A stretch of 64,000 nt of DNA from an uncultured Alphaproteobacteria bacterium (lineage in GTDB: Bacteria > Pseudomonadota > Alphaproteobacteria > RF32 > CAG-239). Of this stretch, positions 35,626 to 42,534 are shown piece after piece. Within the stretch, counting starts at the first letter, position 1. Each line of letters opens with the position of its first letter. The notes under the pieces are model-generated. The model saw nothing but the letters and a program-made list of their open reading frames with translations. It did no database searches and was not told the DNA's origin. The translations under genes and the position numbers were made by a program. The DNA lies in assembly GCA_934277545.1 (NCBI GenBank), contig CAKQUG010000003.1:62001-126000 (forward strand), given 5' to 3'.

Positions 35626-36536
35626 TGAAAATAGTGTTTATGGGGACGCCGGACTTTGCCGTGCCGGCTTTAGAAAGGCTGATAAAAGAGCATGAGGTGA
35701 TTTGTGTTTATACCCGTGAGCCAAAACTTTCGGGACGGGGTAATAAACTTAACAAAACACCGGTGCATTTGGTCGCCGAGGCAAACGGTATAGAAGTGCG
35801 CACCCCAAAAACACTGCGTAATGCCGAAGAGCAGCAAAAATTTGCCGAACTTAAAGCCGAGGTGGCGGTGGTTGCGGCGTATGGTTTGATTTTGCCGCTA
35901 CCGGTGCTGGAAGCCTATCCTTTTGGCTGTTTGAATCTGCATGCGTCGCTGCTGCCGCGGTGGCGCGGTGCTGCTCCGATTCAGCGTGCGGTGGAAGCCG
36001 GAGACGCGAAAAGCGGCGTTACGGTTATGCAAGTGGCAGAAGGTTTGGATACCGGCGATATGTTGTTGAAAGGCGAAGTTGAAATAACATCAGCCACTAC
36101 CGGCGGCGAGCTGCATGACAAACTGGCGTTGACGGGGGCAGATTTAATATCGCGGGTTTTGTCGGATATTAAGAGTTTTGCTCATCAGCCACAGCCGCAG
36201 GAGGGGGCTTGCTACGCTGCTAAAATAGATAAAGCGGAATGTAAGCTGGACTTTAATCAAAAAGCTGAAGTTTTGTGCCGTAAGATTCGGGCGTTTAATC
36301 CGTATCCGGCAATGTTTTTCGAATATGGCGGCGAGCGCTTTAAAGTGCTGGAAGCTCATAAGGTTGAAAAATACGCATCGGCAGGCACCATTATAGAAGA
36401 AAACAATAATCTGCTGCTGGCTTGTGCCGATGGCGCTTTGGCTGTTACGCAAATTCAGCGCCAAGGTAAAAAGCTGATGACGGTAAGTGAATTGCTGCGC
36501 GGTTTTCATTTTGCAGAAAATTCCAAAGCGGAGTAA
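35625..36536 (+). CDS. fmt: Methionyl-tRNA formyltransferase
   Basis: Fmt formylates initiator Met-tRNA using 10-formyl-tetrahydrofolate. The 303-residue protein has the N-terminal KIVFMGTPDFAVPAL, the formyl-transfer signature LNLHASLLPRWRGAAPIQRA (catalytic Asn/His region), the Asp-containing GVTVMQVAEGLDTGDMLL and a C-terminal OB-like domain. Its ATG shares the last base of the ppiD stop, so translation is coupled. No def gene is next to it, unlike the common def-fmt pair. Confidence 0.97.
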   Translation: MKIVFMGTPDFAVPALERLIKEHEVICVYTREPKLSGRGNKLNKTPVHLVAEANGIEVRTPKTLRNAEEQQKFAELKAEVAVVAAYGLILPLPVLEAYPFGCLNLHASLLPRWRGAAPIQRAVEAGDAKSGVTVMQVAEGLDTGDMLLKGEVEITSATTGGELHDKLALTGADLISRVLSDIKSFAHQPQPQEGACYAAKIDKAECKLDFNQKAEVLCRKIRAFNPYPAMFFEYGGERFKVLEAHKVEKYASAGTIIEENNNLLLACADGALAVTQIQRQGKKLMTVSELLRGFHFAENSKAE

Positions 36537-36550
36537 AAGAGAAATATAAT

Positions 36551-36594
36551 AAAAAACAGCACATGGAATATAAATCCAAGGTGCTGTTTTTTTG
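36551..36594 (+). terminator. Terminator after fmt
   Basis: AAAAACAGCAC and GTGCTGTTTTT, extended by TGGA/TCCA near the loop, form a long hairpin followed by a T run. It is 15 bases past the fmt stop. Confidence 0.85.
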
Positions 36595-37004
36595 TAGTTA
36601 TGACTTAAAGTCAAAGTTCAATTCAAACCGAAAATTCAAAATCTGTTACAGTGCAAAAATCAATACACCGTTGACAACAATAGTAATCAACATAGCTGTA
36701 AGTTTTAAATTGTTAAACATGTGAACTAACTCATTATCTTGTTAAAAGCCCAAAAATGGTGCCTAGTGCAATAAAAATTAACATAACAATACAAAGATGC
36801 CTAAAATATAGATTCGTTTTTGAAAAATGTAAAGCAAAAAAACATAAGTACTAATTTCTTGAAATAACGATATAATTTATAATTTGCTTGATTAAGGTAA
36901 CCGGAATGTGCTAATTTAAAACATAATTAAAGAGTGTGTCAGCCAAGGCGGATTGCTCTTTTTTTTGTGCTTTTTTATAATCTGAACAAATTTTAGGAAT
37001 AAAA
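36595..37004. other. Intergenic region with a possible 24-residue membrane peptide and an sRNA-like end
   Basis: At 36646-36720 on the minus strand an ATG-initiated frame encodes 24 residues (MFNNLKLTAMLITIVVNGVL plus IFAL), a single hydrophobic helix without a clear ribosome site. At about 36929-36966 on the plus strand AAAGAG/CTCTTT encloses GCC/GGC and is followed by eight T; this could end a small RNA. Otherwise AT-rich with nothing recognised. Confidence 0.35.
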
Positions 37005-37307
37005 ATGAAGTATACTTTATTTATATGTTTGCTGCTGATTGGGTATGTGTGTCAGCAGCATTTTTCTTTGCGGCAAAGTGAAGAAAAAAATCAGCAGCTG
37101 CAGTTACAAAATGGAATATTGCGGCAAAAACAAGAAAATTTAACCAAAAAACTGGAGTTTTTTAATGCTAAACAAGAAAAAGCAAATCAGCAAATCGCCA
37201 AACTCAAGGCTTTGGCCTTGCAAAAAAGCGATGACTGTTATATTCGCCCTTTGTCTGACGAATATCTTGAGTTCGTGCGCGGAACAAAACAGACAATCAG
37301 CAAATGA
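37005..37307 (+). CDS. Rz-like inner-membrane spanin (i-spanin) candidate
   Basis: The 100-residue product has one N-terminal membrane anchor (YTLFICLLLIGYVC) and then a long coiled coil rich in Q, K and E (residues about 20-75). It ends with DDCYIRPLSDEYLEFVRGT, resembling the C-P-x(n)-hydrophobic end of phage Rz proteins. A second gene overlaps its 3' half in the +1 frame and encodes a lipoprotein, which is the Rz/Rz1 arrangement used to fuse inner and outer membranes in lysis. No other phage genes lie nearby. An FtsB/FtsL-like division protein is the alternative for this gene alone, but would not explain the nested partner. Confidence 0.6.
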   Translation: MKYTLFICLLLIGYVCQQHFSLRQSEEKNQQLQLQNGILRQKQENLTKKLEFFNAKQEKANQQIAKLKALALQKSDDCYIRPLSDEYLEFVRGTKQTISK

Positions 37308-37401
37308 AAAAGTTTTGATAAAGTGCCGGCAGGCGGTTGTTACTTACGGCGATGCGCTGGAATGTATGATTCGCTTGGACGAAGCGCAGTATGCTGATTA
37401 G
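37165..37401 (+). CDS. Rz1-like outer-membrane spanin lipoprotein candidate, overlapping frame
   Basis: This 78-residue frame starts inside the Rz-like gene, in its +1 register, and runs 94 bases beyond it. GGAG lies 7 bases before the ATG. A basic start (MLNKKKQ...PCKKA) leads into TVIFALCLTNILSSC, a lipoprotein signal with lipobox LSSC. The mature peptide of about 40 residues contains VVTYGDALECMIRL, which resembles the T-W-G-D-x-L motif I recall from LysC-type Rz1 proteins. Internal ATG at 37231 is an alternative start. The pairing with the overlapping gene is the main support. Confidence 0.6.
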   Translation: MLNKKKQISKSPNSRLWPCKKAMTVIFALCLTNILSSCAEQNRQSANEKVLIKCRQAVVTYGDALECMIRLDEAQYAD

Positions 37402-37458
37402 CGGTCGGGTTGATGCTGTTGATAAGGGGCGGCAGGCGATTCCGGGCGGAGATTCGGT

Positions 37459-37584
37459 TTAGGATGGAAATCCGGGGCAAGGGAATGGTGCGGATGAGGC
37501 GTCGTCATAATAAACGTCTTGCGCCGGAACGTAAGAAGTACAGCCGGTTAGTCCGAATAAAGTTATAAAAAGCGCTTTTTTTAG
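37459..37584 (-). pseudogene. Small lipoprotein-like coding remnant without a visible start codon
   Basis: On the minus strand an open frame reads KKALFITLFGLTGCTSYVPA and continues to VYYDDASSAPFPCPGFPS before TAA. The first part is a textbook lipoprotein signal with lipobox LTGC. No ATG, GTG or TTG occurs in frame where one is needed: the codon before the lysines is CTA, behind AAAGGA. Either the start has decayed, a rare codon is used, or it is chance. It is convergent to the spanin-like pair. Confidence 0.4.
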
Positions 37585-37788
37585 GGCAAATCCTTTATGT
37601 AAAATATGGAATTATTATACATCAAAAAAATATTTTGTAAAAAAATAAATTTTGTGGATAAATTGGAAAAATAGGTATTGACATTTTATGAATTATATGG
37701 CACATACTCTCTTGTATTTGCCACGCTGTGTTTGGATGTTTTGAATATGCCTCGCAACGGCTCAAAATGGAAAAACGATGCAGATACT

Positions 37789-37878
37789 GGAGAGGTGGCA
37801 GAGCGGTTTAATGCAGCGGTCTTGAAAACCGTCGAGGATGCGAGTCCTCCCAGAGTTCGAATCTCTGCCTCTCCGCCA
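37789..37878 (+). tRNA. tRNA-Ser(TGA)
   Basis: The sequence starts GGAGAGGTGGCAGAGCGG, has the anticodon stem-loop CGGTCTTGAAAACCG with anticodon TGA, a long variable arm (GAGGATGCGAGTCCTCC), the TTCGAATC T-loop and an encoded CCA. TTGACA at 37678-37683 is a probable -35 box. Confidence 0.96.
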
Positions 37879-37887
37879 ATTGTTGTT

Positions 37888-37917
37888 AAAAAGCCTTGCT
37901 AGTGCAAGGCTTTTTTG
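37888..37917 (+). terminator. Terminator of tRNA-Ser
   Basis: AAAAAGCCTTGC and GCAAGGCTTTTTT form a 12-bp stem with a 4-base loop ending in a T run, 9 bases after the tRNA. Confidence 0.9.
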
Positions 37918-38267
37918 TTGTTGTAAGCACGGAGTAGAAACAAACGTATGGCTTGCCGAACTCTAGGATAAGAGTTCGACCACAAACAAAAGGCAGGCTT
38001 AAAGCATGCCGGTATCTAAAAATGGATGTTAAAGTTACAAAAATCTCCGGTTTTGGCGCAAAAATTGCAAGTATCTTTTTGAGTTAGCTAATAAATCTAG
38101 TTTAAGTGTCAAAAATGTAAAAATAAAGAACTTTATAAAAAAGTTTAATTTTTAAAGCTAAACTGTATGCGATAACTATCTGTTGATGGTTTACCTTGAT
38201 AATAATAGCAAATTTCTTCTATGTCGCTTATTGTCAGATTACTCATACACTTTATACCTTTGCGGCG
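37918..38267. other. Intergenic region with a possible 33-residue minus-strand peptide
   Basis: The region is AT-rich. At 38145-38246 on the minus strand an ATG frame with AAAGG 11 bases upstream encodes 33 residues (MSNLTISDIEEICYYYQGKP then STDSYRIQFSFKN). It is too short to name. A small hairpin GAACTCT/AGAGTTC occurs near 37959-37979. Nothing else is recognised. Confidence 0.3.
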
Positions 38268-38306
38268 GCGGAAAAAGTGCCTCTAATTAAAGATATAGAA
38301 TTTGCT
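38268..38306 (+). repeat. Dispersed VPLIKDI-coding repeat, copy 2
   Basis: This is the second copy of the segment at 21083-21121. The frame reads EKVPLIKDIEFAAKDYSEL and then TGA at about 38330, just before the next gene. It has no intact upstream start, so it looks like the 3' end of a lost gene. Confidence 0.65.
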
Positions 38307-38346
38307 GCAAAAGATTATTCAGAGCTATGAGGGAGAAGTTTGGTGT

Positions 38347-38694
38347 ATGTCAAAACACCTGCTTGCAACCTCAATGCGATTGATGGAAGTCGGCACCAAA
38401 CAGCAAACTTTAGGGCACGACGAAGAAGCCTATAAAATGTTTAACACCGCATACGATATGTATTGCCTGTTTTGGGGCTTGAACATGGGTATGATGGAAA
38501 CCCAAGACCTGAAATGGATTGAGCCGGATTTGGAAGAAGTAAAAAAGATAACCGCCAAAGCCGAAGAATTTTCTAAAGAAGAAAACGGCGCTCTGGCTGA
38601 AAAAGCCGCAGAATCTGTTGAAAATGAGCCAAGTTCAGCTTTGGCAAAAATGAAAAAATTTGTGCGTAAAGCAGTTGATTGTTGCATTGGGTAG
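38347..38694 (+). CDS. Small helical protein, function unknown
   Basis: From the ATG at 38347 (GGGAG upstream) the product has 115 residues: MSKHLLATSMRLMEVGTKQQ, a TPR-like helix pair (GHDEEAYKMFNTAYDMYCLFWGL), an acidic helix, and a basic C-terminal end with two cysteines (FVRKAVDCCIG). It is probably soluble and all-helical. I recognise no family. An in-frame ATG at 38302 lies in the repeat fragment upstream and is less likely. Confidence 0.6.
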   Translation: MSKHLLATSMRLMEVGTKQQTLGHDEEAYKMFNTAYDMYCLFWGLNMGMMETQDLKWIEPDLEEVKKITAKAEEFSKEENGALAEKAAESVENEPSSALAKMKKFVRKAVDCCIG

Positions 38695-38714
38695 GACAGG
38701 AAAAATGTTTTTCA

Positions 38715-38752
38715 CTTAAGCCCTTCAGAACTAAACGCCTGAAGGGCTTAAG
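38715..38752. terminator. Bidirectional terminator
   Basis: A perfect 14-bp inverted repeat (CTTAAGCCCTTCAG / CTGAAGGGCTTAAG) abuts the stop codon of the convergent amidase gene. Confidence 0.8.
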
Positions 38753-39454
38753 CTATCTTTCATATATCACGCTGCAGGCTTTGAGGATTGGCAAATACTT
38801 TTCCGGCAAACTGAAATTTTCAGGATACGGATGTTGCAGCAACTCGTGAATATCCGGATTTATAGCTACTTCTTGCGGAATAAAGTGCCGACAAAAAGCA
38901 CACATCGCCGCCGTTGGATTTTCGGTATTATAGCCGATTTTTTGCAGTAGAATTTCGGGATTAGTTTCTTTTTCTGATGCCGCGTCATTCAAATCATACC
39001 ACAATCCGATACCGTTTTCGGCCAGCCTTTGCCACGGGAAAGCCACTCCGGGGTCGGGCTTGCGTGTTGGTGCAATATCCGAGTGTCCAACTACATTTTT
39101 TGCCGGAATGTGATGACGTTCAATAATCCCCTGACACAGTTCAATCAAACTTTGTATCTGCCGTTCGCTATACGGCTCTTGCCCCATTGACATAGTGCTG
39201 ATTTCTATGCCAATAGAATTATGGTTCAAATTATCAAATTCACGCCATGAGCTTATGCCGGCGTGCCAAGCGCGTTTTTCTTCCGGTACCAACTGTGTTA
39301 TATCGCCGTTCAATCCCACCACATAATGCGCGCTGAGCTCTTCTTTTTCCAGCACGGCAATCATATCTTTGGTGTCGTGCGCGCTGCAATGCAAAACCAA
39401 AGCGCTGATTTTTGCGGGACGTTCATTAAAATACGGCAGTATATGAGTTCTCAT
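38753..39454 (-). CDS. N-acetylmuramoyl-L-alanine amidase (AmiD/AmpD family)
   Basis: This zinc amidase (Amidase_2 fold) cuts the bond between muramic acid and the stem peptide. Visible residues: the first zinc His in ISALVLHCSAHDT, AHYVVGLNGDITQLVPEEKRAWHAGIS, NSIGIEISTM, and the second zinc site plus catalytic region VVGHSDIAPTRKPDPGVAFPW. Length is about 233 residues with a C-terminal extension resembling a small peptidoglycan-binding helical domain. There is no signal peptide, so it would act on recycled muropeptides in the cytoplasm like AmpD. The start at 39454 is chosen for GAGGAAA just upstream; an in-frame ATG lies 18 bases earlier. It is third in the deoB-pgeF operon. Confidence 0.9.
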   Translation of the reverse strand: MRTHILPYFNERPAKISALVLHCSAHDTKDMIAVLEKEELSAHYVVGLNGDITQLVPEEKRAWHAGISSWREFDNLNHNSIGIEISTMSMGQEPYSERQIQSLIELCQGIIERHHIPAKNVVGHSDIAPTRKPDPGVAFPWQRLAENGIGLWYDLNDAASEKETNPEILLQKIGYNTENPTAAMCAFCRHFIPQEVAINPDIHELLQHPYPENFSLPEKYLPILKACSVIYER

Positions 39455-39462
39455 TTTTTCCT

Positions 39463-40224
39463 CTATAAACAAATAAACGAATATTGGGTCGGGTAATCTT
39501 TGGGTTGGCTGATTAGTCCCAGATGTGTGTTGCGGCGATAGCTGAAATAGCCGTTTTGCGCCGGATATGTATCTATATGCGAATTAACAACATTGTCAAT
39601 ACCCAAATTATGCAACTTATCTTCCAAGTAGCCGCTCAAGTCAAAATAAAAATGCTCGCGGTCTTTACCGGTGGCAAAATATTTTGCATTTGCCGAATTT
39701 TCTTTTAACAATGTTGTTCGCATATCGTTTTGTACTTCAAACGAAGTTTGCTGCATACACGGTCCTATGGCAACGGCAATATCTTTCAGCTCGGCGCCTT
39801 TGCGTAGCATCAAAGCCACAGTGTTTTCCACCACTCCGCGATAAGCTCCTCGCCAGCCGGCGTGAGCCGCGCCGATAACTCCGTGTTTGTAGTCGGCAAG
39901 CAGCACCGGTGCGCAGTCGGCAGTTTTTATACCCAGCAAAATATTGGGATTAGTTGTTACCGCACCGTCCGCAGTAATCGTAAATTGTTGTGGTAGGTTT
40001 GCTTCAACCACCGTATTGGAAACCCCTTGATTCAGCGTAAACATATCTTCATAGTTTTTATGAAAATACGCGGTGATAATCTCAAAATTCTGCCGTACCG
40101 CCACTTTTGAATCTTGGCTGTTGTAATTGGTGTTAAGCGAGGCATATTTTCCCTGCGACACACCGCCTTTGGCGCCAAAAAAGCAATGCTTTGCGGCAAT
40201 CAAGTTAGAAGCCTGCCAACTCAT
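39463..40224 (-). CDS. pgeF: YfiH/PgeF family multicopper-type purine nucleoside phosphorylase
   Basis: This 253-residue protein belongs to the YfiH/FAMIN/laccase-domain family. It has the metal-site motifs TADCAPVLLAD (Cys) and AAHAGWRGAYRGVVE (His), plus a late AIGPCMQQTSFEV. Members have been shown to phosphorolyse adenosine and related nucleosides, and PgeF was also linked to peptidoglycan fidelity. Its ATG overlaps the deoB stop by four bases and it precedes an amidase gene. Both reported roles have a partner here: ribose 1-phosphate can go to DeoB, and muropeptides to the amidase. Confidence 0.9.
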   Translation of the reverse strand: MSWQASNLIAAKHCFFGAKGGVSQGKYASLNTNYNSQDSKVAVRQNFEIITAYFHKNYEDMFTLNQGVSNTVVEANLPQQFTITADGAVTTNPNILLGIKTADCAPVLLADYKHGVIGAAHAGWRGAYRGVVENTVALMLRKGAELKDIAVAIGPCMQQTSFEVQNDMRTTLLKENSANAKYFATGKDREHFYFDLSGYLEDKLHNLGIDNVVNSHIDTYPAQNGYFSYRRNTHLGLISQPKDYPTQYSFICL

Positions 40225-41417
40225 AAAAAACTTTCTCCGTATTTCATCGGTTCGAGTCCGTAAAAAGCACAGATTGTCTGGGCAATATCAGCATAAGTTT
40301 TGCGCTGTCCAATGTTTTGCGTCTGCACTTTTTTACCAAACATTATAACCGGTACTTGTTCGCGCGTGTGGTCGGTTCCGGCGTATGTCGGGTCGCAGCC
40401 GTGGTCGGCGGTAATAAAGACAATGTCATCATCGCTTAAAAGCGGCAGTAATTCCGGCAAACGGGAGTCAAAATATTCCAATCCGTGCGCATAGCCGGCA
40501 ACATCGCGGCGATGTCCGTAGACCATGTCAAAATCAACAAAATTAGTGAAAACAACGGCATCTTTCGGCGCTTTTTTCACTTGTTCCAACGTAATATTCC
40601 AAAGTTCTTCCAAACCGCTGGCCTTATAGGCTTGCGTAATCCCCGAACCGGCGTAAATATCTCGGATTTTACCCACCGAAACAACCTCGTGTCCGGCATT
40701 TGCCGCTTTGTTTAAAACCGTAATTTCCGGCGGAGTAACCGAATAGTCATGACGATTTTTGGTGCGGGTAAATTCGCCTTTATGCTCACCCACAAAAGGA
40801 CGGGCGATAATGCGGGCAATGTTATAAGGTTTTGCCGCTTCAAAAGCGACTTCGCAAAGTTTATACAGGCGTTCCAAACCAAAATGTTCTTCATGACAAG
40901 CAATTTGCAGCACGCTGTCGGCGGAGGTGTAAAAAATCGGCTTACCGGTTTTCAGGTGTTCTTCGCCCAACTCTTCTATAATAGCGGTTCCGGACGCGGC
41001 TTTATTGCCTAAAATCCCCTCAATCTTGCCTTTGGCGCAAATTTCAGCTATCAATTCCGGCGGGAAAGAAGGATAATCCGGTTTAAAATATCCCCAGTCA
41101 AACAGCACGGGAGTGCCGGCCATTTCCCAGTGTCCTGAAGTTGTGTCCTTACCTTTGCTGATTTCTTTGGCATGACCAAATTTATGACCGATTTCAAACG
41201 CCGGTTTGTTTTGGCACCGTAAATCTGTTTTGATGCCGCTGGCCTCAAATCCAGCTTGCTGTAAGCCCAAATAAGCCAAATTTGGCACTTCTAATTTTCC
41301 TTGTTTTTGAGCAATATGCGCAAACGTATTGGCGCCGACATTAGAAAAAGCGGCCGCGTCAGGCGCTCCGCCAATTCCAAAAGAGTCCATCATCAAGATA
41401 ATAACTTTACCGCTCAT
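40221..41417 (-). CDS. deoB: Phosphopentomutase DeoB
   Basis: DeoB interconverts (deoxy)ribose 1-phosphate and 5-phosphate, feeding nucleoside sugars into central metabolism. In 398 residues the alkaline-phosphatase-like metal sites are visible: MMDSFGIGGAPDA at the start, GKDTTSGHWEMAG (the phosphorylated Thr region), and the C-terminal FITADHGCDPTYAGTDHTREQVP. The start at 41417 is set by GGAGGAG 8 bases upstream; an in-frame ATG at 41471 would add 18 unlikely residues. It is the first gene of the deoB-pgeF-amidase unit. Confidence 0.96.
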   Translation of the reverse strand: MSGKVIILMMDSFGIGGAPDAAAFSNVGANTFAHIAQKQGKLEVPNLAYLGLQQAGFEASGIKTDLRCQNKPAFEIGHKFGHAKEISKGKDTTSGHWEMAGTPVLFDWGYFKPDYPSFPPELIAEICAKGKIEGILGNKAASGTAIIEELGEEHLKTGKPIFYTSADSVLQIACHEEHFGLERLYKLCEVAFEAAKPYNIARIIARPFVGEHKGEFTRTKNRHDYSVTPPEITVLNKAANAGHEVVSVGKIRDIYAGSGITQAYKASGLEELWNITLEQVKKAPKDAVVFTNFVDFDMVYGHRRDVAGYAHGLEYFDSRLPELLPLLSDDDIVFITADHGCDPTYAGTDHTREQVPVIMFGKKVQTQNIGQRKTYADIAQTICAFYGLEPMKYGESFL

Positions 41418-41487
41418 TTTATATCTCCTCCACAGTAATTTTGTTAGAGACATAATGGCATAGTTTTGCAAAATTGCAATACTGAAT

Positions 41488-41760
41488 TTATTGCAGCTGC
41501 CGCGAACAATGACAAGCGTTGAATTTTATTTGCGACTGCGGCAAAAGCATAATATCTTCGGATTTTTCCGGTTCTTCACCGGCAGCGGCAAAAACTTCTT
41601 CGGCATAAGCCTTTTTGGCGGCATAAAGCAAAAACAGCGGACGCTCTAATTTCAGTTTGCCTAAAACTTCTTCCAAGGCCTCAAAGCTGTCATAAATCGT
41701 GCCGGCAAAATAAAGATAATTTTTCATTTCCGATTTTTGATTTTGTGTTGCAGTATTCAT
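41488..41760 (-). CDS. Small hypothetical protein
   Basis: This 90-residue protein has GAGGTG at a good distance before its ATG. It reads KNYLYFAGTIYDSFEALEEV and then a lysine- and alanine-rich helix, an acidic stretch and a cysteine-containing end (FNACHCSRQLQ). It may be soluble with a small alpha/beta core. No family is recognised. It is 70 bases upstream of deoB on the same strand but may have its own promoter. Confidence 0.6.
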   Translation of the reverse strand: MNTATQNQKSEMKNYLYFAGTIYDSFEALEEVLGKLKLERPLFLLYAAKKAYAEEVFAAAGEEPEKSEDIMLLPQSQIKFNACHCSRQLQ

Positions 41761-41893
41761 TTTATCACCTCGTTCTAAAATAATTTTGATAACAAAAATT
41801 TAATAATAGTTAATAAAAATTTAAACATAAAATATTGTCTATCTTGACAAAGACTTGTCCTAAAAATCAAGGAGTCGGTCAAAATGATTTTTT

Positions 41894-42082
41894 TTACATG
41901 CTTAAATATTTTTGCGGTTCTTCATGATGAAATTGTAATGCTTTATGCGGAATAACATAAATGTTGTCCGCCCAATCGTCTACAATTTTGCTGATGATAT
42001 GTTTGTTTTCAAACCCGTCATGCAAAGAAGCGGCCGAGCTTAAATCCTGTATAATAACGTTGGCAAAGGTATGTGTTTTCAT
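41894..42082 (-). CDS. Small hypothetical protein with strong ribosome site
   Basis: This 62-residue protein is preceded by AGGAGGAAACC directly before the ATG, which supports real expression. The sequence (THTFANVIIQDLSSAASLHD ... HKALQFHHEEPQKYLSM) is polar and histidine-rich at the C-terminus. There is no signal peptide or membrane segment, and I recognise no family. Confidence 0.55.
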   Translation of the reverse strand: MKTHTFANVIIQDLSSAASLHDGFENKHIISKIVDDWADNIYVIPHKALQFHHEEPQKYLSM

Positions 42083-42344
42083 GGTTTCCTCCTTTTGCTG
42101 AATTGATATAAAAAATATAAGAACTTTTAGGTTTAAAGAAACCGTTACCGCGCCAAAAGTCTATGTGAAAATTCGGTCAGGGTGGAGGATTGAATATGAT
42201 AAAGTATTTATGTTAATTTTATATTTGGATTATTTTTTTGACTAATTTAACATTAAATGATAAATTAGTCGAAATTTATACCTGTATTTTATTTGTGATA
42301 TATGGATTTGGCTGCTGCTTAGGGTGGGCGTGTTTTGTCAAAAG
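42083..42344. other. Gene-free AT-rich region between divergent genes
   Basis: No gene or strong hairpin is seen. It separates the minus-strand 62-residue gene from the conserved regulatory block of the cysteine-rich protein gene. Confidence 0.5.
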
Positions 42345-42519
42345 TGTGTAAAAAAAACGACCGTTTAAATTGGACTCGTTTTTAGCATTTTTTTTAAAAT
42401 ATCATAAAATCAGTAAAAAAGCAATAACTTTTTATTTTTACGCTATTTTTTGCGTTTTTTCAGGCTTATACGCCGCTCTTTTCTGACTGTGTAAAAATAA
42501 CGGTCGTTTTTTTTACACA
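42345..42519 (+). promoter_or_regulatory. Conserved regulatory block with paired palindromic sites, copy 1
   Basis: A left site (TGTGTAAAAAAAACGACCGT from 42345) and a 32-base palindrome (42488-42519, arms starting TGTGTAAAAATAACG) lie 143 bases apart. The right arm of the palindrome is the exact reverse complement of the left site. The palindrome ends two bases before AGGAGGA. The same block, with the same spacing, occurs at 59474-59649. Shared internal text includes GCAATAACTTTTTAT. It may be an operator pair or a long-range RNA hairpin. Confidence 0.75.
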
Positions 42520-42534
42520 ATAGGAGGAACAAAA

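Noticed and set aside
36929..36966. A signal recognition particle RNA or 6S RNA gene
   Set aside because: Only a terminator-like hairpin is present; the diagnostic SRP apical loop and the 6S bubble are not visible.
37678..37902. A 74-residue plus-strand frame
   Set aside because: It is the translation of the tRNA-Ser(TGA) gene and its flanks.
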